From the NCBI GenBank assembly GCA_023078555.1, contig CM041204.1, positions 4,246,430 to 4,310,429 of the forward strand: 64,000 nt of DNA, written 5' to 3'. The notes beneath the pieces were generated by a model, which did not search any database, was not told where the DNA came from, and was given only the letters and a program-made list of their open reading frames with translations. The translations under genes were made by a program, and so were the position numbers. This document shows positions 11,937-24,200 of this stretch, piece after piece (position 1 is the stretch's first letter; every line of letters starts with the position of its first letter). Source of the stretch: Ulva prolifera (lineage: Eukaryota; Chlorophyta; Ulvophyceae; Ulvales; Ulvaceae).

Positions 11937-13526
11937 TCACACGCTCGCACTCTCCTTGCCCGGCATCTTCCCGTTCAGGACGTTCTTCAGATAGTACTCT
12001 CCAGCACGGTACGATGACCGCACCATGGGCCCGGAGGCCACGTACAGGAAGCCCAGGTCCTCCGCCAGCTTCTGGTACGCCGCAAACGCCTCTGGCGTGA
12101 CGTACTCGGAGACGGCCATGTGGCGCTTCGTTGGCCGCATGTACTGCCCAAACGTGACCACGTCCACCCCTGCCTCCCGGAGCAATTTCATCGCTGCCAC
12201 CACCTGGAAGGGACCACTCTGCTGTCAGCAAAAGCACTTCAGGGATCTAGTCACAGTCTGGATGCACCTGCGAGGCATGTAAGCACTTCCGGGATCTAGT
12301 CACAGTCTGGATGCACCTGCGAGGCATGTAAGCAGCAGGCTGTGGAGGCGCAGCAAACCACGCTTCGTGCTGACGGGTGCTGCGGAGGTGGTGGTAATGC
12401 ATGCAAAAGCACTCACGGTCGAGCTGAGTTGTGTAAGCAGGGGAGCCTGCATCCTGCTCTCATATACATTCTACACTACTGCAGCTGAAGCTGCGGCGTC
12501 GGGGCAGCACCTCTTCCTGCGTCTCCCCACAGCCCAGCATCATGGACGTCTTTGTAACTCGCATGCCGGCCGCTTTGGCAGCCTTGAGAGTGGCGATGCT
12601 CTGCGGCCAGTTTGCTCTGCGGTCACGGACGACCGCCTGCAGCTCGGGGACGGTCTCTACGTTGTGTGCATAGACATCGAGGCCAGAGTCAACGATGGTC
12701 TGCACACAGTCGAGGTCGCCAGAGAAGTCTGGCACCAGGGCCTCGACAAGCATCTTCCCCTCGGATTTCGCCTTGAGCTTCTTGATGGTGGCTGCGATGT
12801 GGGCAGCTCCACCATCTGGTAGATCGTCTCGGTCAACCGAGGTCAGAACGACGTAGTCCAGGCCCCACTCGGTGACTGCATTGCCGACGTTCTCAGGCTC
12901 CTCAGGATCAAGTGGTGGGGGAGCTCTCGAAGTTTTGACTGCGCAGAAGCGACAGCCGCGGGTGCACGTGTCACCCATCAACATGATGGTTGCCGTGGCT
13001 GTGTGGCCATCTCCGCCCCCCCAGCACTCCCCGATGTTTGGACACCGCGCTTCCTCGCAGACTGTGGCCACTTTGATCTCCCGGAGCTTCTTCTTGATGT
13101 TGGTGTACTTCTCGCCCACTGGGATGTCAGGCCTCTTCATCCAGTCAGGCTTGGGCTGCCTCTGCTTCCAGGACGGAGCTGTGACTGAATAAACACTGTC
13201 TTCTCCTGCCGCAAAATTGTCTAGCGAAGGACCTACAGTAGATTTGCAGACTCGGCGCATCGCCAGAACCACTCTCGGACTGCGCGTTTCTGATGTAGCT
13301 ACACGGAAGGAGCAGAATACCGTCCAAGACCCGATCGGCACATACATGTGTAGAGGAGCTACCGACCTGCAGCAAGGCGATCTCGAAAGGATGAGAGCGC
13401 CGCTGATGATGGTTTACTGGACGAGTTGGCTGCATTGGAGGTGCTGCTCGAGGACACTAAACGGACGCATGCGCGCAGCAGATCAGGTCCCTCGCGCACG
13501 AGCTGAGACACTCGAGTCGAGCTCAT
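11937..13526 (-). CDS. LIP1: Lipoyl synthase, mitochondrial type
   Basis: Radical-SAM enzyme that inserts two sulfurs into octanoyl groups to make the lipoyl cofactor of 2-oxoacid dehydrogenases and glycine cleavage H protein. Exons: 13367-13526, 12511-13232 and 11937-12203, giving 382 aa. Exon 1 is a Ser/Arg-rich mitochondrial presequence (from [13 protein letters not shown]). The auxiliary-cluster cysteines are C112, C117 and C123 ([12 protein letters not shown]), and the radical-SAM cysteines are C143, C147 and C150 (CTRGCRFC). The terminal RSSYRAGE motif supplies the serine that ligates the auxiliary cluster. The GPSLDNF segment and the PKPDWMK lead-in match the mitochondrial rather than the plastid paralogue. 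An alternative in-frame ATG lies at 13568. The gene is divergent from ObgC, and its last intron carries a 49-bp tandem duplication. Confidence 0.96.
12232..12329. repeat. Tandem duplication, 2 x 49 bp
   Basis: Bases 12232-12280 and 12281-12329 are adjacent direct copies differing at one position (CTTCA versus CTTCC). They lie inside the last intron of the lipoyl synthase gene, close to its 3' acceptor. The near identity indicates a recent event. Confidence 0.95.
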
Positions 13527-14038
13527 GTTTGAACGAAAGTTCCCGCCCTTCCTGTCAAAGCAGGACACAAATACGGGCAGCGCTCAGGCTCGCGAATTCT
13601 ACGGCACTACACGCCATCAATTACCGACACAGCAAGAACATCAGTTGACAGCGGAATCTCTTGCCATGTCGTCCAAGATGTCCTGTGCTACTGCCTTTTG
13701 GAAATGAGTGCTGGTCGCACGGGGCTGCCACGTACCTGCCAAGCCTGTGCCCACAGGGGCATTCGTGGCGCACCAGAGCGCCTGCATTAGGCAGCGCCCC
13801 GCGTGCTCTCTTGGAGCACCACGGCTGCTGACGTCGCCGAAAAATAGATACAACGACTGTACCTACATTATATGGCACGCTACGTTCCGCCTTCCATAGA
13901 CCACGTTCATCACTGGCGAGGTGCACTGTTCAGCAACTGCACGGCCGCGTAAATTGGCTTGCTCGCATATAGAAGCACGGGCACAACCTTGCGGCTGATG
14001 TGAATCTGTTGTAGGCTTGCGAAAGTATTACAGTATAT
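13527..14038. promoter_or_regulatory. Divergent intergenic region, LIP1 / ObgC
   Basis: About 510 bp lie between the two start codons. The ObgC ATG follows an AT-rich stretch (ACAGTATATAT at about 14030-14040) that resembles a TATA element but sits at the start codon, so it may be 5' UTR. No other site is recognisable. Confidence 0.4.
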
Positions 14039-16948
14039 ATGTCATGCCCTTTGGCTTCGGCCGTGCACGGCTCCAGGCCGGCACCGTTCGCGCGGGCCTC
14101 GGGTGCAAGGCTACGCTCACATCACACACATGAGCCAGTATCTTGCCGGGGTCATCAGCGTGAGCTGAGTCGGTTGTCAGATGCTCTCGACCAGGTAAAT
14201 CGACAGCCAGTCGAAGGTGGCGCAAGCCAGGTTGGGGACCTTACAGAGCAGATGTCCAACCTTCGCGAGCGCTGGTCCGAACAGGACCTCCAGGCAAACG
14301 AAGGCGGCAGCTCATCGTCTCGAGGAGCTCGTATGCCATCTGGAATGCGCATGGTCGGAGGGGACGCACTGGAGATCGATTTTTCAGTGTTCCAGGATGA
14401 GGAGGCTGTGCCCGACGACGAGGACCAGTCCTTCAAGCGTGTGCCTCGCGAAGTAAAGTACTTCGATACAGCTGCCATCAACATCCGGGCTGGAGACGGC
14501 GGAAAAGGCTGCTGTGCATTCCGCCGGGAGAAGTTCACTCCTCATGGTGGACCAGCAGGCGGAAATGGGGGCAATGGGGGAAGCGTATGGGCACTCGCCG
14601 ACGAGGGCCTAAACAGCCTGACCACCTTCCGAAACCGTGTGCATTGGAAGGCCAAGTCGGGGGTCAACGGCTCGGGCAAGGACATGCACGGTGCGAACGC
14701 AGAGGACCTCTTCGTCAAGGTGCCTCCTGGCGTCATCATCCGCCGGCAACACGCAGACGATGACGAGCCCCCGCTCGCTGAGCTCCTGCGCCATGGTGCG
14801 CTCACCTCTCCCTCCCGCATGTCCAGCGGCCTGCTTGCGACCAACCAATCCGGCGCTGCCATTGTCCATCTCCTCCAGCAGACCCACACGCCTCGCGTGC
14901 GGCCGCGCGTGTGGCCCCGGCATATGCAGCTGCGGCATGCCGTGCGTGTATGTACTTGTTTCCGTCTGTGCAAATGTATGCATGCAGGGTCACGCAGTCA
15001 TGTGTACAGGGGACAAGGCGCTGCTGGCGCAGGGCGGCCGTGGCGGCCGCGGCAACGGGGCCTTCAAGTCGGCGCTCAACAGCGCACCCGTCATCGCGGA
15101 GGACGGCGAGAAGACGGAGGACGAGTGGCTCAACCTCGAGCTGAAGCTCATCGCGGATGTCGGTGTCGTCGGCATGCCCAACGCCGGTGCGGCGGCGCCC
15201 CCCTTCTCCGCCCCCCACCTTGTCGCATGTTCTGTGGCGAGACTGCGTTTGAAGCCAGACTGGCTGTCGTGGCAGCCTTGCAAGCCAGCCAGCGTGGGCG
15301 GTGGATGCGAGTGTACATGTGCGGTTGATGTGCCTGTGCTGCGAGGCAATGTGCGTGGTCCGTATCCACTCCCTGTGCCAGGCTTCATCTCGTCTCGTAC
15401 TTCTGGTACGGAGCACAAGAGGCAGGCTTTCGGGCTGCCACGGCCCTCCTGTCTGTGCTGAAAGCTGGCGCTCGCTTCACGCACGTCCGCCCTGTGAGCA
15501 GCGCCTCCGCCTACCGCGACGCCCCTGCGCCAGCTGTAACCCGGGACACTCTCGCGGCATACGCGCCCTGTCCGGCTGCCGTCACCCCTCCGCACACCGC
15601 CGCAGCACACAGTCTGCGGCCCAGCCGCATGAGTAATTCAGCATGGCTCACGAGCCCCCCTACGATGTTCATACATTTCAAACGTGGAACGTCTCCCAGT
15701 GTTGTTTCATGCGTGCAGGCAAGTCGACGCTGCTGAGCGTGCTGAGCAATGCGCGCCCGAAGATCGCCGACTACCCCTTCACCACCCTCGTCCCCAACCT
15801 CGGCGTCTGCGAGCTCGACTTCCGCACGACCGTGTTTGCGGACGTCCCCGGCCTCATCGTCGGAGCGCACCGCGGGGAGGGCCTGGGGCACGAGTTCCTG
15901 CGGCACGTGTCGCGCGCGCGCGCCCTCGTGCACGTCCTCGACGGCACCTCCGCGGACCCCGTCGGGGACTTCGCGGCGATCCGCGGGGAGCTCGCGCTCG
16001 CGGGCGCCGGCGCGCTCGCGCACAAGCCGTACGTCGTCGCGTACAACAAGGTCGACGTGCCGGACTCGGGGGACTACGCGGCGGACGTGCGGGAGGAGCT
16101 GGTGAAGCAGTGGGGGCTGCAGGAGGAGCAGTTTGTGGCCGTGTCTGCGGCGACGAGTGAGGGCGTGGTCGGCCTGGTGCGGACTGCCTGCCGCCTGTTC
16201 ATCTTTCCCTCCGTCCCCCGCGGCGATGCATGTGTGGCGTCCTGCAGTGCTTGCGTGGGGTGACAGAGCCCCCCCACCCCGGGGCGGACGGGCGCCACCC
16301 ACATCCGGCCCCTGTCACTGTATCGACGGCATCGCGCGAGACACATGTTTGTATGCATGGTCTCACAGCCTGCTCCGCGGATCGGCATCTGAGCTCTCTG
16401 CATGGCAGGGGCCGCTCTGCTGTCCCCAAACGCTCTCGTCTCCGCAAGCACTCTACCTCCACCGGTCTACCGTGCTGTGCTGTGTGGTGAGCAGAGTCAG
16501 GGTGCAGGTGCGGCAGGTGCGCGCGGTCCTCGACGCGATGCCGGCCGAGGAGCTCACGCTCGAGACGGACGCGGTGAACCAGCAGGCCAAGGCGCGCACG
16601 GACGCCGACGTCGCGCGCCTCGACGAGTTCTCGGTCGACGCGGAGCTCGCGGAGGACCGCACGTGGTACGTCCGCGGCGCGGCCCTCGAGCGCTTCGCGC
16701 AGATGACCAACTGGGACTACTTCGAGGCTGTGCTGCGGTTCCAGCGCGTGCTCAAGGCGTGCGGCCTGTGGCGGGTGCTCGAGCGGCGCGGCGCGATGGA
16801 GGGGGACACGGTCGTGATCGGGGACGTCGCGTTCCGGTGGTCGTCGGAGCAGGGCGAGGGGAAGCTGTACGGCATGTGGCGGGACGACCTGGAGGCGCGG
16901 GGCCGCACTGGGAAGGGTACAGCACGGTGGCCGCATATGGCTGGCTAA
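14039..16948 (+). CDS. OBGC: Plastid Obg GTPase (ObgC/CPSAR1-like)
   Basis: Obg-family GTPase needed for plastid ribosome maturation. Exons: 14039-14795, 14998-15186, 15719-16176 and 16508-16948, giving 614 aa. The N-terminus is Ser/Arg/Ala-rich and acidic thereafter, consistent with a transit peptide. The glycine-rich Obg fold starts near residue 140 ([20 protein letters not shown]) and continues through [11 protein letters not shown] motifs are visible: G1 GMPNAGKSTLL near residue 315, switch I YPFTTL, G3 DVPGL, G4 NKVD and G5 SAATSEG. The last exon holds the OCT C-terminal domain ([20 protein letters not shown]), a bacterial-Obg feature retained in ObgC. The first acceptor was placed at CGCAG/TCATG because only that site keeps frame. 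GC content rises sharply from exon 2 onward. Confidence 0.94.
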
Positions 16949-18170
16949 GCGCAGCCCGGCGTGCTCCGCGCGTGTGGGCGGTCAACGGCGGCGGCGGGTG
17001 TGGCCATCGTACTCCCTCCGGGCTGCTTGAGTTTGGCAGGGGGGCTGCGCACGTGCGGTGTGGCGCACGCGGAGGTGGCGGGTGTGTCTGTTGACAGACC
17101 GGTAAATAGGCCTGGGGCCTGCTGGCAGAGCCCGGACGTGTGGCCGATGCGCGCATGTGGATCACGCGGCGTGCGCGGTGTGGTGATGTTGTGTCGGCTT
17201 ACCGTGGTTATCAGAAGAGCGGGGGGGGATATCTCTTCGGGATGCACCCGCGTCCTACACGCACCTGTTGTTGAGAAGAGATGGTGGTGGTTGCCTGCAA
17301 TGCTGGGCGCTGTGTAATGTGTTCCCACCTCTGAAGAGCCTCAACACACTTTCACACGCTTCCATCTGATGTCGTCACAGCGCCGGCACCGCCTGATACA
17401 GATTCCATGCAATGTCGAACGGACCAAAGGAAAGTGGCAGGAGCCGTGTCATGCACGCTGGCCGTGTGCATACGTGGGGCTGCAATACACATTACATGTT
17501 ATCGACTCGAGATCATTTTCGAGGGTGTGCCTGTTTTCCCAGTGGTCAAAATGTTCCCAGCTGAACAAGCATGTGCCCCTGATGCTACTCAATCGATGCC
17601 AGTGGATTTGTGTGGCCGTGGCAGCAGCTGTGCCTTGGGCTGCCTGGTGAATTCACCCACAGCATGCAGCGGCACTGCCACTGTGTTACCATCACCGTAC
17701 CAGCCGCAAAGATGTCTACATGACTCGAATCCAGCTTCCGAAAGGAAGGGGCTTTGCGCCCATTCTGGAGCAACAGATTCACTCCCCTCACCACTCCAGC
17801 CGACATGCCTAGCTGGCAGGACAACCACACAGCCAGAATTGCCGGCACGTTGCGGATGTGCCATGCCCACATCCGCTCAGCCCAGCCACCGTGCTGTGGA
17901 GCCCGAAACTCAAATCGAGGCCGCGCAGCGCCGGCTTGGCCCCAACCAGTCTCACCAGCACAACCCTGGCAAAGCGCATCCGCATGTGCGGCCACTCCGC
18001 CAACACACACGTTGCCGCCACTGGGCTGCACGCACCACCTCAACGTGGCGGCCGCCGTACCCACAATGCACCTCTAAGGGGCCCGCCCTGTTGTGCCACA
18101 CCGCCCCACAGCGGCGGCACTGCCCCTGGCCACCTGTGCCCACCGCGACCCCGCCCCGCGCACGCCCCCG
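16949..18170. other. Convergent intergenic region ObgC / tafazzin
   Basis: No gene is supported. A long plus-strand frame (17407-18468) runs antisense into the tafazzin 3' exon and has no family resemblance, so it is treated as a shadow. TGTAA at 17313-17317 may be the ObgC poly(A) signal. Confidence 0.5.
17313..17317 (+). terminator. Putative poly(A) signal TGTAA for ObgC
   Basis: TGTAA is found 365 bp after the ObgC stop, just before a short AT-richer stretch. Confidence 0.3.
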
Positions 18171-20317
18171 CTACATGCGCTCGTTGCCGTTGTTCTCGCC
18201 CTTGCGCGAGTGCATGTGCCGCTGCGGCGCGGCGCCCGTCTTGGTCTGGTCGACGTTGTCCACGGTGCGGACCTCGAGGTCCTGCAGCGCGTCGCGCACG
18301 CGCCCCGTGATCGCGCGCCACACCTCGGCCTGGTCGCACGCCGGGGAGTTGCAGTCACACACGAGATCCGAGAGGTCGAGGGGCTCCCCGAGGGTGACGG
18401 TGACGTTGTGGCCGAAGTGCGGCAGCCGCGCCTTGTACGGCATCACGGCGCCCATGCCCGCGTGGTAGAATGGCAGCACGATCGGCGGGCTGCACGCAGC
18501 GCGCAGCGTGTGGGCCGGCCGTTGCATGTGCGCGTGCATGCATGGACGCATGTGGCACCCGAGTTGGAATTTCTTGGTTCCGTGGGCGTGGATCAAAGCA
18601 TGAGACATGCACGGTGTGGCGACACCAGAGCAGGGTGGTGGAAGGCCGATCAATAGGCTGATTCAGAAAGGAATGGACGCTGAGACCCGGGTGCGGGGCG
18701 CCTTTCATCACGCCATGCAATGCGAGGGTGGTGCAACAGAGCGTGCACGAGCCAGTCTAAAGCTGTGAGACACAGGAGCATGCATTCCGATTTCACAGGG
18801 CACTCCCAAGATCACAGGATGATAGCGAGATCGCAGGGTGATAGCACTCAAACTGGTGCGGCTTAACGCACTGGGGGGATGGGGGGGGGGGGGGAGTTGC
18901 AAAAGCGCACATGCCGCCAGAGTATTTCATGACGTCGCAGACCATCTTGCCGACGCCCCAGCGCAGGTCCGACAGGCGGCCGTCGTACGAGATGCGGCCC
19001 TCGGGGAAGACGTGCAGCCAGTCGCCGTGGCGGCCGAGCTGCCGGGCGATGACCTCGAGGCACGGCTGCGCCAGGCCCTCCCCTCGCTTGATGGGAAGCA
19101 CCTTGCCGGACCGGAAGAAGGCCCTGCAGCGGGGTAGAGTCGGGCGGGGCGGTGCTGTGGACCGCTGCAGAGGTGGCCGTGGGTAATTGAGTGCCTGTGG
19201 TGATGCTGCAGCTTGTGGGTTGTAATGGTTTCACTATGGCAGAGCTGCAGGGCCGAGGTCCTTGTTTCGTTCAGAGTAGGTTGCTGGGAGGAGCGTTATG
19301 CAACGCCGCAGCTTGGTCGCGGTAGAGAACGACTCGGACAGTGGCTTGGCTCAGCAGAGGCCTCGACAGGATGGGCAGGCTCTGCTGAGCCATTCCACAG
19401 CACACTTTCTCAGGCTCTGCTGAGAGCATGTCGCGGGAGAGGGCGAGCATTGCAGCCGTTGTGGTAGAGCCTGACAAAGCAGCGTCGGAACTGGACACTG
19501 CGTGCCGACCAGCAGGCTGTTGTTCAGAAACACTTGGGTTAAGCAGACCAAAACATCAACCATCAGGATCGGTGCGCCGAGGGCAGGGTGCCCTTGCCAA
19601 CAGAGAATGACCGAGGCCATGGCACACTGTGCACAAGCATACGGTGACGATGCAATTGTCTCAAATGTAGCAGCTTGTGCATGGGGTCCCGCTGCCAGAT
19701 ACACTTGGACTCTCGTTGAGTTCCTCTACGACAGCACACTGTCGGTAGCCCGGGGATGCTTTCAGCCACCGGACATGCGAAAGCGGTATAAACATGGTCA
19801 TGAATGTGTCATGCATGGGCCCTGTACTCAAGGAAACAGCCCGCTGTAGCTCCGTGTAGGTGTCACAGGGCAGGGCACAGGTGTGAGGCCTGGGAATAGG
19901 AGCGCACGAGTACAGCGGATTCGAGAAGCAGACATCATCCGCACAGAAAACCCATCTAGATTTCTTGTGATTAGCCTCCCGCATATGAAACTCTTGAGGA
20001 AGGAGCGCGCAAGGTATGCATGGATCGTCCAGCGTACTGCAAAGCTCAAGCACGTTACGAAGGCAGATTACACAGCGTCAGTGTGGCCTGTGGCATGTCA
20101 AGCAATACCTTGTGTGGTTCGAAACTGTTATGAGCGCCTGATCTTCTGGCCGGTCTGTGATGATCTGTAGCGCCGGCTCATTCTTGACGGTGGTCCTGTT
20201 CATGAACGTCATGGTGAACTTGCACAGAGCAGAAACTCCGCTAAGGATCAACACCCGACCGAACTCGGTGGTCGGAGACTGTAAAATGATGTCGTCGACA
20301 TCGACGTCTCCATCCAT
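18171..20317 (-). CDS. TAZ: Tafazzin-like phospholipid acyltransferase
   Basis: Mitochondrial transacylase family that remodels cardiolipin. Exons: 20109-20317, 19908-20036, 18911-19123 and 18171-18489, giving 289 aa, the usual tafazzin length. Residues 20-65 match the tafazzin lead-in (LILSGVSALCKF, FMNRTTV). The catalytic HX4D motif is H68-D73 (NHTSTLDDP) and is split by the first intron. The substrate-binding FPEG is at 152-155, followed by LRWGVGK and the conserved PPIVLPFYHAGM. The C-terminus is basic and disordered. The start chosen is the only in-frame ATG giving the family N-terminus; a targeting peptide is not evident, as expected for tafazzins. A 14-G run lies just inside the intron after exon 3. 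Exons 3 and 4 are markedly more GC-rich than exons 1 and 2. Confidence 0.92.
18881..18894. repeat. 14-bp poly-G run in tafazzin intron
   Basis: An uninterrupted G tract (C tract on the coding strand) lies 17 bp from the exon 3 donor. A similar tract occurs at 2219-2231. Length polymorphism or assembly uncertainty is likely here. Confidence 0.9.
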
Positions 20318-21267
20318 TCTGCGTCGTCGGCTCAGGAATCCGCAGTGTCACCGTGATCGTGTTCAAGGCCCAGAGGTCAATGTGTCAACACTGCCAGAAT
20401 CGTTGGTGCGCGCTAAAATACGATGGCCTATCGAGGGTGAGACAAGACCACTACCTCGAACATAGATCTTCTTGCTACATGTGTGTGTCGAGCCTTTCAG
20501 CAAAGGCGCCCCCCGTGATCATTGAGGCGTGTCCTCCACAGATGTCCATGTAGCCACTGGAGTATCAGCACTGCAGCCACATAGACCACCAAAACAACCG
20601 TCAAGGCATCCTCACAAACCAGACCGTGCACCAAAGTCATCAACGCCGCTGTATTTCTTCGCCGTGTCCAATATGGTGTCAAGGCTACTGATGCCAAAGC
20701 TCCGAGAGAGCAGCACGGCATAACCACAAAGGATGCAGATCAACGCTGTAGATTGTGTGTGTGATTGACGATGCCTTAAGAAACATTTTTAAAACCAGAA
20801 CGTTTTGGATCCAACAAATGGCTGCTGATCGAAGCTTTGAAGCATGTCAACGAAGTGAAACCACCATGGTCCATGCAACACCCGGGAAGCTAGCACGCGT
20901 GGGAACTGGTGCAGTGCTCGTCCAGGTCGTGAGGACATAGATGCATACCTCTTCACACATCGCAATCAACGAAGAGACAGTCACTGCACATGCTTGCGCA
21001 CATCCGCACTGCTACAGCTGATCCGCCACATACCACGACAGCATGCATGTTAAGCTTTGGCTTCAGATTTACACATCGTTCTTCACAATCGCAATTCAAC
21101 AAGTAAGCATGCATCTGTGCTTTTGGATTTTCCCGGCTGCCTTGGGTTCAACACATGAGTGTTGGTGCACCACATGCAGCATTTTTTTTGCCTCCTGCCT
21201 GGGACCAAGCTGCCCGCTACAGCTTCCCATGAAGCTTGCATACCTGCCAGGCGCATGCTTTTCCCTG
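20318..21267. other. Intergenic region upstream of tafazzin and downstream of the methyltransferase
   Basis: No supported gene. It should contain the tafazzin promoter and the methyltransferase 3' end. A minus-strand TGTAA lies at 21068-21072, about 196 bp after the methyltransferase stop. Confidence 0.5.
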
Positions 21268-21288
21268 TCAGGCGCATGCTTGTCCCTG
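21247..21288. repeat. Tandem 21-bp duplication spanning the methyltransferase stop codon
   Basis: Bases 21247-21267 and 21268-21288 are adjacent 21-bp copies with two mismatches. On the coding strand the upstream copy reads QGQACA then TGA, and the downstream copy reads QGKACA then TGG. Confidence 0.9.
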
Positions 21289-24200
21289 GTCGGCACAGCT
21301 GCGCTTCGTTGGAGACGCAGGCAATGGCTCAGCGTGAGCATCCCTCTTACTGGGGGACAACTGACTTGAGCAGACTTCAGCTCCGGCGCTGCCCTTGTCA
21401 GCCGCAGCAGCGCTACGTGTTCCAGCCCTCCTGACAGCATACTCTTTGCCTGAATCCTGGGCACTGCTAGGTAACAGGTTCCCGCAGTTCTTCTTCCGCC
21501 CGCTGCTCGCGCTTTCTGCCTTTGACAATTCTGCAGCAGACATGTTCATGCAAGATCACGGCATTACACCTGAAACGTGCTCTCTGGGATCGAGCCGGGA
21601 TGCCATGCACAGCCATGATGTCATGATATCATGCACAGCCACGGCACGACTGTTGGGCAACAGCGCAGCATGCCACAGCATTGCAGCAGCCCAGGTGGGC
21701 ATGGCCGACACAAGAGCTGCTAGGCAGCATCATAGGATCGAGTGATTCCATAGAGACGTTGGTATCTGGCAAGTGTTAAGTCGTGTAGGCACCACACAAT
21801 GCGTGGCTCATATGAGGAGCATGTGACCCCTCGCTGCAAAAGCGATCATACTCAGATCAGCGCACCTTAGGTGCAGATGTCGCCGTAAGTCAAGCACATG
21901 GCACGTGGAGTTGTTGCGCTGACAATATGACCGGTGCGCATGATCCCCAGAGACAGCGCTATGAGTGGGATTGTAGCCAACATGAAGCACTGTGCCTTCA
22001 AGCTGATTGGTTTGACGCAGCACAATCTGGTGGCAGTTCCGAAGGCATGACCCACACCTCCTGGCAAGTTATCGCTTGAGCTGTGAGGCACCACCTTATT
22101 GCTCAAGTCAGCACACGCAGACCTCGTTCTCCCGGAAGCGCCGCCAGCCTCGTGTTTCAACTGCGGCTGCCTCTGTTGCTCTCTGCCGTTGCGACATCTG
22201 GCCGAGATCTTGCCTGCGTCTCGAGCCTCCTCTGGCCCAGGCGATGCTGTACGCCCAGTCTGGTCTGTCCCAGCATGCACACACGGGGAATGGCTCCCCT
22301 CGGGATCTGCGTGATGCGGCTTGCTCTCTGCGTTCACAGATTCCTGTGCACCATTCGGATCATCTGCCGGCTGGGGTTCCCCCCGCCACTGTGCCTGGCC
22401 AACGCCTACTTGTGCGGCCTCCTGATCAGCAACTTCAGTGCAGGCTGGCCCAGCGGTACGCAGCTGCGGCATCGTGTCTGCGAGTGCAACACGGCCCCGT
22501 CGCGCGCCTTTCGCCTTTGATGTCGCGGTGAGAGGCACACTGGCTGTGGAGGCGTAGGCTGGGTTCGGGTTGCGGCGGCGCAGCATGCGGGGCAGTGACG
22601 TTTGCAGAAGCCGGGGGGCGGTGAGGAGGTGGGACAGGAGAGCATCTTGAGAGCCCTTGAAGGCCTGCCCAGGTGGATCCAGCCGCTGAAACACGTATGC
22701 TGTGAAGGATCGGTTGCTCCCTGCACTGATAGCTTCGGTGACGCTGAGTGGGATGGAGAACCTGTGACCGCATTGACATTCGGTCTGGACAAAGGTGGAC
22801 GACTGCAGAGGTTTGCGTGCTAGGGTGTGTATGCCTGCACCGAAAATCCTTCACTACGGAGGGGCAAGCACAGCACCACTCGGAAGCTGCGAACCTGGAA
22901 GTGTAAATCATGCACAGGCACATGAGCCACTGCTTGTACAGACGTTGCTGCTGGTGCCTGCGAGTCAATCTGTAACGCTGCTGTGCTCCTCAAGAAAAGC
23001 ACACAAACACCCCAACATGGCCGAACCCACAATGTCTGATGTTTGATCAGAAGAGAAAGGCACGATAATAATTAATAATATTTTCGTTGTGAGGTAATAA
23101 TGATAATTTTTTTGTGAGGTTCCAGCCGGCGCCAGGGAAATCTGCCGTTTGGCCAGTTTCCAGTTCACATTCGCAGGGCTGTGACGGGCCGTGTGCATTG
23201 CGGTCGTGCATTGGCAGCAATACCAGAAAAAAATGGAGCATCACACGTCAGAAACATGGGCTTCCGACAGGGAAACAGGACAAGCAGCAGCACCAACATA
23301 GTATACAGCAACGCTTTTGAATCAGATAGACAGGCACTTGTGCTGCACAAGGGGGCCACATGGCTCAAGTTCAAGTGCACTGGGATCTCACCAGACATAT
23401 GGATGCCCTTCAGTGTGTCAACGAGCAGCAGCGAGCCAAATTTGAGCTCAGCCATGAGTTCGGCGGGACTCTGCCTCCTGATTGCCCGCTGAACAATGGC
23501 AACAGAGGTAAGCGTGCTGCTCTTTGCAAAGAGCTCGCCAAAAGCTGTTCTCGCCTTCACAGGTATGCCTTCCCAAAAAGCATATGCATGTGTGGCTGGG
23601 TCTAGAGTACCAGAAGCGTTCACCTGCAAACATAAAAACCGTTGTGACATTAGAGTTGCAATTAATATGTTCCGTCTGTGTATGGGGATCGATGGCTCGC
23701 CTTCTCTATGTCTCGGTGAATCACTCGAGGCTCAATACATTCGTCTCCCGCAAGCTGCCGTGCGACCGTGAATGATTCACGTATAACACTCTCACTCTTC
23801 AAACACTTGATTTCATCCAGCTCAAGGCCCACGGCGGTCTTCACGCCGGGCTGAACAAGCGCGTGCACTAGCGGCCTGCGGAAGCGAATTTGAAAACTTT
23901 GAGTTCAGCAAAAGCGAAACGGGCGGAACTTTTGGCAGGAAGCACTAAAATGGCCAATCACAGCATGCATACATGTATTATAGTGAGTTTGTATTCGCGT
24001 TTAGCGCATACCTGCCCACACCCCCTCCTATGTCGACGAGAAAACTGTCCTTGCCGAATGCACAATGCTCTGACATTGATTCATATACACGAGATACCCC
24101 GTTTGCAGTGACAGATCCGTAAAAGCCTTCGAAACCTCCTCCACCGCCCAGGGAAGCCTGCACTTGAAGGACTCTTGGCAGACCGGAATGAGCAGTACTG

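Noticed and set aside
15511..16302. 263-codon minus-strand open frame
   Set aside because: It is the exact antisense of ObgC exon 3, which has unmistakable G motifs; Arg/His/Gly-rich shadow.
17407..18468. 353-codon plus-strand open frame
   Set aside because: It runs antisense into the last tafazzin exon, has shuffled Ser/Pro/Arg/Cys composition and no domain; high GC third positions of the true gene keep it open.
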